Below are positions 34,401-45,483 of a DNA stretch of 64,000 nucleotides, piece after piece. Origin of the DNA: Sphingomonas sp. G-3-2-10 (GTDB lineage Bacteria; Pseudomonadota; Alphaproteobacteria; Sphingomonadales; Sphingomonadaceae); assembly GCF_012927115.1 (NCBI RefSeq), contig NZ_JABBFY010000001.1, forward strand, positions 992,001-1,056,000, read 5' to 3'. Position numbers and translations under genes: made by a program. The notes under the pieces were generated by a model. It saw only the letters and a program-made list of their open reading frames with translations. It had not been told where the DNA came from and made no database searches. How positions within the stretch are numbered: position 1 is the first letter of the stretch; each line of letters opens with the position of its first letter.

Positions 34401-36469
34401 CCTTCCACGATCGCAAGGCCCGTCCAGCGCGAGATCGCCACGCCGCGCGCGGCATCGCTGTCGCTGCCGTCGAAGCTGAGCGCATCGACCGGCTTGCCGT
34501 CGAGGGTGAGGGCGACGCGCTGGCCCGGCAGGTGGCGGATCACGACGCGGACGGCGGGCGCGCGGGGATTATGATCGACCTCAGGGAACAGGAAGCCGAT
34601 GCCCGGCTCGGCACGGTCGAGCCAGTCGCTGCGGTTGCCCGCGGCCTGGGCGGCCTCGGTCGAGGTGACGGGCAGGGCGTCGCGCTCGATGGCGGCGAGG
34701 CCGGTCGGCTTGAGCTGGAAATCGACGCGCTGGAGGCTGCCGCCGCTGCCTTCGACGAAGCGCGAGATGTCGCTGCCCGCGGCGCGGGTATCGCGGTCGC
34801 AGCTGATCGGCTCATGCGTGCGCGGTACGCTGGCGCGGTCGAGCTGGACGACATGGGTGCCCGGCGCGACGCCTTCGAAATGATAGAAGCCGTCCTTGTC
34901 GGTGACGACATAGCTGCCGTCTTCCATCAGCAGGCGGATGCCGGCAACGCCCTTGCGGCCGCGCTCGGGATCGTAGCAGCCCCCTTCGGTGACACGGCCG
35001 ATCACGGTGAAGGCATCGGTGAACAGCGAACGGCGGATGCGCACCGGCGCGCTGGCCGCCCCGCTGACCGGACCGGCCTGGCTCGGCGAGCGGACGACGA
35101 CATGGTTCACTGCATCCCCCGGAGGCGCACCGGGAGCGATCTCGACCAGATAGGTGATATGCGCCTCGGCGCCGATGCCCAGTGTGGCGAGGGTGAAGGT
35201 GACGGTGCGCCCATCGGCGCTGACCACGGGCTCCGGCGCACCACGCGCCGAACCCTTGCGATAGCGCAGCCCGCGCGGCAGCGTGTCGGTGACGGTAACC
35301 GGCGTTGCGGCGTCGTTGCCCGCATTGCGGATATCGAGCCGGTACTGGACGAAGTCCCCGATCTCGGCTTCGCGCACCGATGCGGTCTTTTCGACGATCA
35401 GGCGCGGCGCGGCCAGTTGCTGAGTCGCCGCACGTTCGGGATCGATCGGGATGTCGATCGTCACCGGATCCGGCGTGGAAAGCACGAACGCGCCGCCATA
35501 GGAGGCACCGGTGATCGTGTAGGGCTCGCCATGCGGATTGCGCATCGCGGCGAAGCCGTCGGGCGAGACGACCGATGGCGCGGTATATCCAGCCGGCGGC
35601 GTGACGACGAGGCGATAGCGGCCCGGGGGCAGCAGCGGGAAGCGGAAGTCGCCATCCTCCATCGCATAGTGCCAGCCGCCAGCATCGGTGACGCTCTGGC
35701 CGGTGACGACCTGGTTCGGATAGGCGCTCACGCCATCGTCGCCGAACACCTGCGTGGCGGGCAGGCCGGTCGCATCGTCGATCAGCGTCACCGTCGCGCC
35801 GTTGACGGGCTTGCCGGTCTTCGAATCGAACACATGGCCCAGCGGATCGATCAGCAGGTTCGCGGTCGAGCCGTAGCTGTCGTCATCTTCGGAGAAGGAC
35901 AAAGTGAGCCAGCCGTTATTGTCGCGGGTCAGGTCGCAGGCGATCCGCTCGGTCTGGCCCGAATGAAGCGTGCTGGGCGGGAATGCGCCTGCGAAGACGC
36001 CGGTGTTCGGGCCGGTCTCGAACAGGATCGCATCGCCGGTCCGCTTGCCCGAATCGGCATGAAGAACCGTCGTCTCGATCCTGTCCGGATCGTAATTCTC
36101 GCCCGGTGCCTCGATGACGATGATCATCGGATTTTCGACATTGAGCGAGCGCAGCGGCTGCGCCTTGGCCAGCATTTCCGCGCTGACCCATTGCGGCGTG
36201 TAGACCACGGGCTGCGGCTGGCACTTCAGCTGGCTGTAGTCGATCGTGAAGTCGGCCGGCAGGCGCCGGAAGGAAATCCGCGTGTGATATTTGGCCGGCG
36301 TCAGCTCGACCGTATTGGACGCGACGGAGTGATCGCCGGAAGCGGACGCATAGGTCAGCGTGGCGGTGTTGCGGATCGGCATCTGCGCGCTCGCCGGGGA
36401 GGCAAGCAGCGCGGCGATCGGCGCAAGCACGGCCAGGGCCGTTTTCAGGGAAGCGAGGATGCCGGGCAT
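31442..36469 (-). CDS. giant outer-membrane protein: SdrD-B/DUF11 domains plus C-terminal beta-barrel
   Basis: About 1,675 residues. Signal peptide (cleavage near SPASAQ), an NTATLTY module, a carboxypeptidase-regulatory/SdrD-B-like domain (about 210-300: GHVFDSKTGKPVNGATVTLID, LPPGRYRLVVTPP), a DUF11 module (about 356-476: LIVEKTASVREAEIGDFVQY, VTDTLPRGLRYRKGS), a second SdrD-B-like domain (about 490-546: VAGIRLLMEDGSYVVTDKDG), then from roughly residue 850 a long run of alternating strands typical of an outer-membrane barrel (RYYTVYGDGTEQG, RKLYVRLERPEFNALFGDY). The last residues do not end in the usual aromatic. GGGGAG before ATG 36469 decides the start over 36481. Probably surface-anchoring or exporting; not recognised as a characterised protein. 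Confidence 0.85.
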   Translation of the reverse strand: MPGILASLKTALAVLAPIAALLASPASAQMPIRNTATLTYASASGDHSVASNTVELTPAKYHTRISFRRLPADFTIDYSQLKCQPQPVVYTPQWVSAEMLAKAQPLRSLNVENPMIIVIEAPGENYDPDRIETTVLHADSGKRTGDAILFETGPNTGVFAGAFPPSTLHSGQTERIACDLTRDNNGWLTLSFSEDDDSYGSTANLLIDPLGHVFDSKTGKPVNGATVTLIDDATGLPATQVFGDDGVSAYPNQVVTGQSVTDAGGWHYAMEDGDFRFPLLPPGRYRLVVTPPAGYTAPSVVSPDGFAAMRNPHGEPYTITGASYGGAFVLSTPDPVTIDIPIDPERAATQQLAAPRLIVEKTASVREAEIGDFVQYRLDIRNAGNDAATPVTVTDTLPRGLRYRKGSARGAPEPVVSADGRTVTFTLATLGIGAEAHITYLVEIAPGAPPGDAVNHVVVRSPSQAGPVSGAASAPVRIRRSLFTDAFTVIGRVTEGGCYDPERGRKGVAGIRLLMEDGSYVVTDKDGFYHFEGVAPGTHVVQLDRASVPRTHEPISCDRDTRAAGSDISRFVEGSGGSLQRVDFQLKPTGLAAIERDALPVTSTEAAQAAGNRSDWLDRAEPGIGFLFPEVDHNPRAPAVRVVIRHLPGQRVALTLDGKPVDALSFDGSDSDAARGVAISRWTGLAIVEGDNRLQARVLNADGSVAATLDRIVHYANTPARAIYVPEQSRLVADGLTRPLIAVRVTDRAGRPVRAGTLVPFRVDQPYQAASEAAAQQGRQLAGLERTEATGQVVGDDGLAFIALQPTRQSGMVHVTVTLADREREQVSEVKAWLAAPAQDWVVVGFGKGTVGYEALSGAERLATGKRHEVIADGQLALYAKGRIRGSWLLTLAYDSDKDGERMRERGVLGAIDPGRYYTVYGDGTEQGQDAPSRRKLYVRLERPEFNALFGDYETGFVDTKLGRYSRTMNGVRAEYTGSALHIAAFAANDDSRYGRDEIQGNGLSGPYRLSARDLVPGSDKLTLEVRDRFRSELILDSRVLTRHVDYDIDSLAGTVRFRDPILSRDAEMNPIFIVAEYETAGGVKTLAAGARASVKVGPAEIGATVLRDESFGDATLAAIDLKLRVSATTEIRAEAGAGGRKGIDQGRAWLVEAEHHGSLADVIAYARQQDRDYGFGQQNGGEAGSRKIGADGRLKLGSLWSIAASAWHQQDLDGPAGRIAADARVEYRRAAGTLYGGFRMASDRGVGGAERDSILLTLGGTQKLLNNRLEITAETQLPLGGKNDSADFPARQNLGASWRFNDWLRLIGDVEVAKGEKFTAQNTRLGFDVAPWGGARLLATMNQGQIGENGRRTFAQYGLSQSLPIGKRWTIDVTLDSASTLSGHVPAGDVVNPLQPVSSGGFLDRSGLQEDFTATTLGATYRGDRWSWNGRAEYRVAGREQRFGLTSNLLRTLGDGATLASGIRAFRLREKSGAVSSSVNADLALALRPIDSRWSLLERFQLRHESAGGATSRGNALGIPTFANGTLATFRLVNNIAVNYRTGSEGAGHGFEASIYYGAKYVRGRYADEKVDGFVDVLGVEVRKDITTRIDIGAQASAQHSWKIGAISWSLGPSVGVSPARNLWITGGYNISGYRDRDFEEARWTRQGPYVTVRMKFDQGSLGDLVRPLLGGSR

Positions 36470-36537
36470 AGGTCTCCCCATCCCGGTGCGCGAGGGAGGG
36501 CGCGCACCGGGCGGGGGGGATCGCCTTGGAGTGCCGC

Positions 36538-37629
36538 TTAGTTGATCGTCACGCGGAACGAGACGTTCAGCGGGATCAAGGGCAGCACGTTGCCGACAGT
36601 CGCATGGACGGTGCCGTTACCGCTGCTGTCGAACGAGCCACCGTAGAGGTCGCTTTCATCTGCGCCGGTATTGTTGTCGTCCTCGGCCGTGCCGTTGAGC
36701 AGACACTGGCCGACGCCAAGCCCGCCGACCGAGATCGAACCGGGCACGAAGGTGGTGCCGCTGGGGATCGCGTCCGAAAGCTGCACGCCGCTCGCGATGC
36801 CGGGGCCGGCATTGGCGATGCTGATGCAATATTCCACTACCGCGCCGGGAATCGCCTTGGGATTGACGAGGAGGTTGTAGGGATCGCTGACCACCCGTGC
36901 GGTCTTGTTCACCGTCACCGATGCGCTGTCGATCGTATAGGCATCGAATGCCCAGTGTGCGCCGTCCCGGAGCTGATCGAGCAAATTGGCATCATCGGCG
37001 AAGACGATGTCGACGGTGCCGGCCGAATCCGCGGTGAGCAGCGGCGTGGCGACCAGATCAGCGCCGAGCGAACCCGGCGTGCCGCCCGCCGCAACAGTAC
37101 CTTCCAGGCCGACGATCGCCGTATGGATTCCAGCCGTGTTCGGGATGTTCGCAACGATGAACACGGTGACGGTGGCGTCGGGCGCGAGTTCGTCGATGAA
37201 CGTCGCGGTGTCGACGCCGGCGTCATAGGTGTTGTTGCCGTTGCTGTCGACGAACACGCGCAGGCTGGTGACGTTGAAATCGTCGGTGCCGAGCAGCGGG
37301 ATCGAAACGACCTGCTGGCCGCCGAACAGGCGGATGTCCTGCGTCGCGTTGGTCAGGTTGGTCACGGTGAAGGTCGTCACCTGATCGGTGCCGCCGATCG
37401 AAACCTTGGTCGAAGTGCCGCCGACTTCGGCGACGGCGAGATTGACCTTCTTGTCGACCACGAAGGTCGCGGTGTTCGACGTGCTCGATCCGTTCGAACC
37501 GCCGACCGAGTAGGTAACGGTCGCCTGGTTGTTGATGCTGGTGCCGGCAGGGGTTTCCTGAGCGAAGGCCGGGGAAGCGAAGATCGAGACGATCGCCGCG
37601 CCGCCGAGCAGCTTGAGCTTGTGGTGCAT
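36538..37629 (-). CDS. exported two-module DUF11 protein
   Basis: A 363-residue secreted protein with signal peptide MHHKLKLLGGAAIVSIFASPAFAQ. Module one opens NNQATVTYSVGG...TSNTATF, the same pattern as the giant barrel protein's N-terminus. The central part has a calcium-like acidic stretch (FVDSNGNNTYDAGVDTATFID). Module two is DUF11: VTVNKTARVVSDPYNLL, VVEYCISIANAG, SDAIPSGTTFVPGS, ending NVSFRVTIN. An AAAGGA lies about 11 nt before the ATG. It sits 19 bp after the 158-residue protein and 68 bp before the barrel gene. Likely an extracellular structural subunit. Confidence 0.8.
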   Translation of the reverse strand: MHHKLKLLGGAAIVSIFASPAFAQETPAGTSINNQATVTYSVGGSNGSSTSNTATFVVDKKVNLAVAEVGGTSTKVSIGGTDQVTTFTVTNLTNATQDIRLFGGQQVVSIPLLGTDDFNVTSLRVFVDSNGNNTYDAGVDTATFIDELAPDATVTVFIVANIPNTAGIHTAIVGLEGTVAAGGTPGSLGADLVATPLLTADSAGTVDIVFADDANLLDQLRDGAHWAFDAYTIDSASVTVNKTARVVSDPYNLLVNPKAIPGAVVEYCISIANAGPGIASGVQLSDAIPSGTTFVPGSISVGGLGVGQCLLNGTAEDDNNTGADESDLYGGSFDSSGNGTVHATVGNVLPLIPLNVSFRVTIN

Positions 37630-37648
37630 GACGAACTAATCCTTTGAA

Positions 37649-38125
37649 TTACTTGAGGGTGGCGCGGAATGAGACGTTGGCGGAGCCGCCAGCGGGAACC
37701 GAGGCGATACGCCAGCGGACGATGTGGACATCGGCCAGCGTGGCGGCGCGCGACTGGCCGTTCGCGGTGCGCACGGTCAGCTGGGCGATGGGGGCAAAGC
37801 GCTGGCCGTCGATCGACAGCTCCGGCGCAGGCGAACCCTGGGCGGGGCCGGCATAGGCAAGCTGCGCCGGCACCGGGTTGGCGATGACGAGGTCGCGCGC
37901 GGCCTGGCTGCCCGAATTGCGGACGGTGATCTGATAGACGACCCGGTCGCCCGGCGTGACGCGGCCAGGGGCTGCCAGCTCGACGCGCGTCGTACCGTCG
38001 GCCGCAGACTTGCGGACTTCCGCCAGAACGCGAGAGCTGATCGAAACGGGATTGCCGACCGCAAGCGCCGGCACGGCGATGGCGAGCAGCGCGACCGCCC
38101 CGCCAGACTTCAAATACGCAGGCAT
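37649..38125 (-). CDS. exported small DUF11-like protein
   Basis: About 158-residue exported protein. Signal peptide LKSGGAVALLAIAVPALAVG; the mature domain is one DUF11-like immunoglobulin-type module: TPGDRVVYQITVRNSGSQAARDLVIANPVPAQLAYAG, closing with ANVSFRATLK. ATG 38125 is supported by GAGGAG 7 nt upstream; a GTG at 38140 is in frame but lacks a ribosome site. It lies 11 bp after the 321-residue gene and 19 bp before the 363-residue gene, second in the five-gene unit. Confidence 0.78.
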   Translation of the reverse strand: MPAYLKSGGAVALLAIAVPALAVGNPVSISSRVLAEVRKSAADGTTRVELAAPGRVTPGDRVVYQITVRNSGSQAARDLVIANPVPAQLAYAGPAQGSPAPELSIDGQRFAPIAQLTVRTANGQSRAATLADVHIVRWRIASVPAGGSANVSFRATLK

Positions 38126-38136
38126 GGAAGTGCTCC

Positions 38137-39102
38137 TCACTTGATCTTGACCTGAAACTGGATGGTGCGGGTGGCCGGGCCGCTAATGTCGCCAAGGGCG
38201 ACGCGGATTGCGGCCCCGTCGAAACTGCCGGCATCGTCGCCATCGGCATCGGTAAGTGCGGCGCCGTCGAGGCGCAGGCTGCCCGGGACATAGACCGTGC
38301 CGGCGGGGATCTCGTCGGCAAGGCGGGCATCGCGGACGGCGCCGCTCCCGCCGAAGCGGGATTCGAGCGTGTAGGTGACGGTTGCGCCGCGGACCGGATC
38401 GGTGCTGCCATTGGGCGCGCTGACCGCCTGGGACTTGAACACCGAAACGCTGTTGCGGTCGCCCGAGGCGATGGTCAGAGTCACGCTGGCTTCGGCGGCG
38501 GCGGTGGTCGCGCCGACCACGGCATCGCACCCATCGTCGCCAAGGCCGTTATAGCCCGTGCCGGGTTCGCCCGATCCGGTGACCGCGCGTGCCGCCACGA
38601 TCAGCTTGCCGCCCGCCGCCGGGGCGTTGGCGCGGATCAGCGCGAGGAACGTCACCGACGCGTCGGAAGCGAGGCGGGGCGTGACCGCCCCCGGCTCGAT
38701 CCGGACGTCGATCGCGGGATCGAATTCGCCATTGCCATCGATGTCGATCGCGAACGCCTCGATGGTCGCGTCCACGCCCTCCAGCCGGCCGGACAAGGTA
38801 AATGCTTCCCGGCCATTGCCGGCGTTGGTGAGGTGGAATGCGACCGGAGTCAGGCCGGGGCCAATGGCCAGGCTGGACGCGGTGGGAACCAGCCGCAGAT
38901 CCAGAACTTCACCGACGCGAACGGCCGCGAGGTTCGACGCGACGCTGCCCGTCTTTCCATCGACGGTATAGCTGACCGTTGCGGTGTTGGGCAGCATCGC
39001 ACCCGCGGGAATGGACGCGGACGCGGGCGCTGCAGCGAACATGCAGCCGCAGCCTCCAAGCAATCCAGCCATGATCCCGTCGATCAACGACACTATATAC
39101 AC
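38137..39102 (-). CDS. exported DUF11-repeat protein (first gene of cluster)
   Basis: About 321 residues. The hydrophobic start GIMAGLLGGCGCMFAAAPASA is a signal peptide with a possible lipobox. Then come an NTATVSYTVDGKTG...SNLAAV module as in two other cluster proteins, a middle domain with DIDGNGEFDPAIDV (calcium-like acidic loop), and a DUF11 module VSVFKSQAV...ATVTYTLESRFG, ADEIPAGTVYVPGSLRL, ending IQFQVKIK. The frame opens with GTG at 39102; a later ATG at 39072 is an alternative start. Upstream lies an AT-rich region with a 17-bp palindrome, the probable promoter area for the whole cluster. Confidence 0.78.
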   Translation of the reverse strand: MYIVSLIDGIMAGLLGGCGCMFAAAPASASIPAGAMLPNTATVSYTVDGKTGSVASNLAAVRVGEVLDLRLVPTASSLAIGPGLTPVAFHLTNAGNGREAFTLSGRLEGVDATIEAFAIDIDGNGEFDPAIDVRIEPGAVTPRLASDASVTFLALIRANAPAAGGKLIVAARAVTGSGEPGTGYNGLGDDGCDAVVGATTAAAEASVTLTIASGDRNSVSVFKSQAVSAPNGSTDPVRGATVTYTLESRFGGSGAVRDARLADEIPAGTVYVPGSLRLDGAALTDADGDDAGSFDGAAIRVALGDISGPATRTIQFQVKIK

Positions 39103-39182
39103 TCGCCACTCACGAATATCGCGGAGGTAAGTGCCCGATTTCAGTTATGGCTGATTTAAATGGCGGCTAGGTACTAATACGC

Positions 39183-39199
39183 TGAATCTATTAGATTCA
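39183..39199. promoter_or_regulatory. 17-bp perfect palindrome upstream of DUF11 cluster
   Basis: TGAATCTATTAGATTCA has perfect 8-bp arms and one central base. It lies 81 bp upstream of the first DUF11 gene in the most AT-rich stretch nearby. It looks like a transcription-factor operator, but no regulator gene adjoins it. Confidence 0.5.
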
Positions 39200-39249
39200 T
39201 CCAATTCGGATACATCGCCAAAAGTATTTCAGGATATTTGGCAAGACCC

Positions 39250-39291
39250 GATCACGGTGAGTCCCTTAGGTAAAGATACCTATCCGTGATC
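39250..39291. repeat. nested inverted repeats at end of DUF2891 gene
   Basis: An outer 8-bp pair, GATCACGG (39250-39257) with CCGTGATC (39284-39291), encloses an inner 6-bp pair, TAGGTA (39267-39272) with TACCTA (39277-39282). It overlaps the DUF2891 stop codon. No T run follows, so it may be an RNA-stabilising hairpin or a cruciform rather than a terminator. Confidence 0.45.
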
Positions 39292-40275
39292 TATCGCAAG
39301 AAGCGCGAACGTCGCGAGCCAATGGCTGCCCATATAGCTGTCGTCGAGATGGCCAAGACTGGCCTCGAGGTGACGATCCGCTGCGGCGCGGGCCACATCC
39401 GATGCGGGATGAGCCGGGCCCAGTTTCGCCGCCAGCCCCCGCCAGCACCACGCCCGGCTGAGGTTCAGGCCGTCGAGATGGGCGATCTTGCCGTCGTCGC
39501 GATCCGAGACATGGGCGGGCGTGAAAAGCGTTAACGGCTCGCTTTGTGCGCAGCGCGGCAGGAAGGCGTCGAACCAGCTGGCGAATGCGGGTGCGGACAG
39601 GACACGGCTCATCAGCAGCGCCTCGATCAACGCCGGCGACTGGAACTCGTCGCCGCCCGGTTCCCACGCCTGGCAATCGCGGTCCCGCGCGAACCAGTCC
39701 AGCGCGCGAGCTTCGATCAGTGGGACCAGCTCGGGATCGTGATCCGCCGCCCAGTCGCGGGCAAGGATCAGCGCGAAGGCGGTGTTGAAATGCGTGCCGA
39801 CCCGGATCGGATAGGTCAGCTTGGGCAGGAAATCGCGGAAACGCGCGGCAAAGGCTCGAGCCAGCGGTTCCAGCGCCTCGGCCCAGGGCGCATCATGCCG
39901 TGCCAGCTCGCTGTGCAGCGCGAGGAGCCATCCCCAGCCATAGGGGCGCTCGAACCCCGCCGACATCGGGCGCGAGAGAAAGGCGAGTTCGCCGGCAACC
40001 TTATCCGGCGTCAGCATGCGGTTGGCGCGGGTCTGGATTTCCGCCGCTTCAGGCAGGTCCGGATAGCGCCGTAGCAACCGCATGACCTGCCACCAGCCAT
40101 GAACGCAGCTATGCCAGTCGAAACTGCCGTGGAAGATCGGGTGATGTTCGATCGGCGGCTTCGCGTCCTCCGGTCCGTTGAGCACCAGATCCATCTTGTA
40201 GGGATATTGCTGCTCGAGATGGCTGAGCGTCAGGCGGGCGAAGGTGCCGGCGATTTCGGGGGTGAGGGTCGTCAT
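39280..40275 (-). CDS. DUF2891 family protein
   Basis: A 331-residue cytoplasmic protein of the DUF2891 family. The signature EHHPIFHGSFDWHSCVHGWWQVMRLLRRYPDL is near the N-terminus, with PYGWGWLLALHSEL and DSYMGSHWLATFALL later; the layout suggests an alpha-helical toroid. It has no signal peptide. The start overlaps the DUF979 stop by 4 bp, so it is the last gene of the oxoprolinase/DUF969/DUF979 unit. Enzymatic function unknown; the conserved His, Asp and Trp suggest a hydrolase or isomerase. Confidence 0.85.
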   Translation of the reverse strand: MTTLTPEIAGTFARLTLSHLEQQYPYKMDLVLNGPEDAKPPIEHHPIFHGSFDWHSCVHGWWQVMRLLRRYPDLPEAAEIQTRANRMLTPDKVAGELAFLSRPMSAGFERPYGWGWLLALHSELARHDAPWAEALEPLARAFAARFRDFLPKLTYPIRVGTHFNTAFALILARDWAADHDPELVPLIEARALDWFARDRDCQAWEPGGDEFQSPALIEALLMSRVLSAPAFASWFDAFLPRCAQSEPLTLFTPAHVSDRDDGKIAHLDGLNLSRAWCWRGLAAKLGPAHPASDVARAAADRHLEASLGHLDDSYMGSHWLATFALLAIDHG

Positions 40276-41213
40276 CGGAAGGCCAGGAAATAGATCAGCG
40301 CGATATTGACCGCGAGCAGGGGCAGGGCCGTCGCGACTTGCGCCTTGATCACCCCGTTACGGTCCTCGAGCTCCAGCAAGGCTGCGGGCACGAGGTTGAA
40401 GTTCGCGGCCATCGGCGTGAGCAGGGTGCCGCAGAACCCGGCGAGCATCCCGATCGCGCCGATCACTGCCGGATCCCCACCATAGCCCTGGATCAGCAAC
40501 GGCACGCCGATCGCGGCGGCCATCACGGGAAAGGCCGCGAAGGCGTTGCCCATGATGATCGTGAACAGCGCCATGCCCAGCGCGAAGACGAGCACCGTCA
40601 GGAAGATGCTGCCTTCGGGGATGATCGCGCTGGTGGTGTCGCCGATCACCTTGCCGACGCCGGCGGCGGCGAAGACGACGCCCAGCGCGGCCAGCATCTG
40701 GGGCAGGACGGCGGCCCAGCCGATCGAATCCATCAGGCGGCGGCCTTCCTGCAGCGGTGCGGTAGCGGGCGGGCGGAGCCAGACGAAGATCACCCCGACC
40801 GCCAGCAACGCGCCGAGGCCGAGCAGGACATAGGTTTCGCGCTTGGGCTGGAACAGGCCGGACTGGCCGAACGGGGTATAGTTGTAAGCCAGCGTGCCGA
40901 CCAGAGCGGTCAGCGGAATCACCAGCGCGGGCAGGAACAGCCGGTTGCCGAGGCGGGCGCTGAACGCTTCGCGCTCGGTGTCGCTGGTGGTCGGCGGGTT
41001 CCCGCGACCCAGCGCCCCGAACCCTGCCAGCCCGGCGAGGCCGAGCACGATCAGGCCGTTGGCGAAATTGCCGAGATACGATCCGGCCAGCAGGCTGACC
41101 GCCATCAGGCCCCAGAAGGCCGCATTGCCGAAGTTGCGGTCGCGCGCATTGAGCAGCGCGAAGGCCGCGAACATCAACCCGACCAGCACATAGAGCCATT
41201 CGAGCGTGATCAT
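40272..41213 (-). CDS. DUF979 membrane protein (putative transporter subunit)
   Basis: A 313-residue integral membrane protein with about nine hydrophobic helices, DUF979 family. Family-like segments include LEWLYVLVGLMFAAFALLNARDRNFGNAAFWGL at the start and IMGNAFAAFPVMAAAIGVPLLI and GMLAGFCGTLLTPMAANFN near the end; the latter resembles a substrate-binding helix hairpin. ATG 41213 overlaps the DUF969 stop by 4 bp. It pairs with DUF969, and the two are almost always adjacent, so they probably form one permease. Substrate is inferred from the neighbouring oxoprolinase. Confidence 0.86.
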   Translation of the reverse strand: MITLEWLYVLVGLMFAAFALLNARDRNFGNAAFWGLMAVSLLAGSYLGNFANGLIVLGLAGLAGFGALGRGNPPTTSDTEREAFSARLGNRLFLPALVIPLTALVGTLAYNYTPFGQSGLFQPKRETYVLLGLGALLAVGVIFVWLRPPATAPLQEGRRLMDSIGWAAVLPQMLAALGVVFAAAGVGKVIGDTTSAIIPEGSIFLTVLVFALGMALFTIIMGNAFAAFPVMAAAIGVPLLIQGYGGDPAVIGAIGMLAGFCGTLLTPMAANFNLVPAALLELEDRNGVIKAQVATALPLLAVNIALIYFLAFR

Positions 41214-41895
41214 GGCTTCCGGCTCCCCGGCTTGCGCCTCCCCAACTTGCGGTCGAGCAGCAGCAGGCGGAGGCCGTGGATCAGAAAAGCCGCGATCGCC
41301 GTGGGGATCGCCCATTTGGCCAGTTCGAACGGCGTCAGTTCGATGCTGTAGGTCGCCAGCGTCGCCTGGATCAGCACGATCGATCCGATGGCGAAGAAGA
41401 TATCCTCGCCGAAGAACAGACCCACATTGTCGGTGGCGGCGGCCTGTGCCTTCACCTGTTCGGTCGTCGCTTCGTCGAGTTCGCCTTGTTGTTTCTCGGC
41501 AGCGGCGAGCGCCATCGGGGCGACCAGCGGCCGGACGGTCTGGGGGTGGCCCGCGGTGGAGTGGAGGCCGATCGCCGCGGTGATCTGGCGATAGAGGAGA
41601 TAGAGGATCAGCAGCTTGCCGACACTGGCGTTGCGGAAGCCCAGGATTACCGCGCGGGCGCGCTGTTGCAGGCCATAGCGCTCGAGCAGGCCGATCGCGG
41701 GCAGCACGACCCAGGTGATGGCGAGGATGCGATTGTCGTTGAACGCCTTGCCGAAAATCTCGGTGACTTCGATCGGGTTCTTGCCCGCCAGAAGTCCGGT
41801 GACATAGGCCGATGCGGTGACGACCAGCATCGCGTTGAGCCGCAGCGCGAACCCCGCGACGACGACCAGGATGCCGAGAAGCGGGAGATATTGCA

Positions 41896-41896
<1 letters not shown>
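41210..41896 (-). CDS. DUF969 membrane protein (putative transporter subunit)
   Basis: A 228-residue membrane protein, DUF969 family, with about five hydrophobic segments and a long hydrophilic loop (residues about 120-165, rich in E, Q and K). It opens YLPLLGILVVVAGFALRLNAM. The segment FGKAFNDNRILAITWVVLPAIGLLERYGL is characteristic. Its ATG overlaps the oxoprolinase stop (TGATG) and its own stop overlaps the DUF979 start (ATGA). With DUF979 it likely forms a two-part transporter for the oxoprolinase substrate. Confidence 0.86.
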
Positions 41897-45453
<3,557 letters not shown>

Positions 45454-45483
45454 TCAGGTCAAGGGTGCTGGCAGGTCAAGCGG

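Noticed and set aside
31526..36541. A plus-strand open frame of 1,671 codons opposite the giant barrel gene
   Set aside because: Repetitive Ala/Arg/Asp/Gly composition, no signal peptide or motif; it mirrors the codon bias of the genuine barrel gene.
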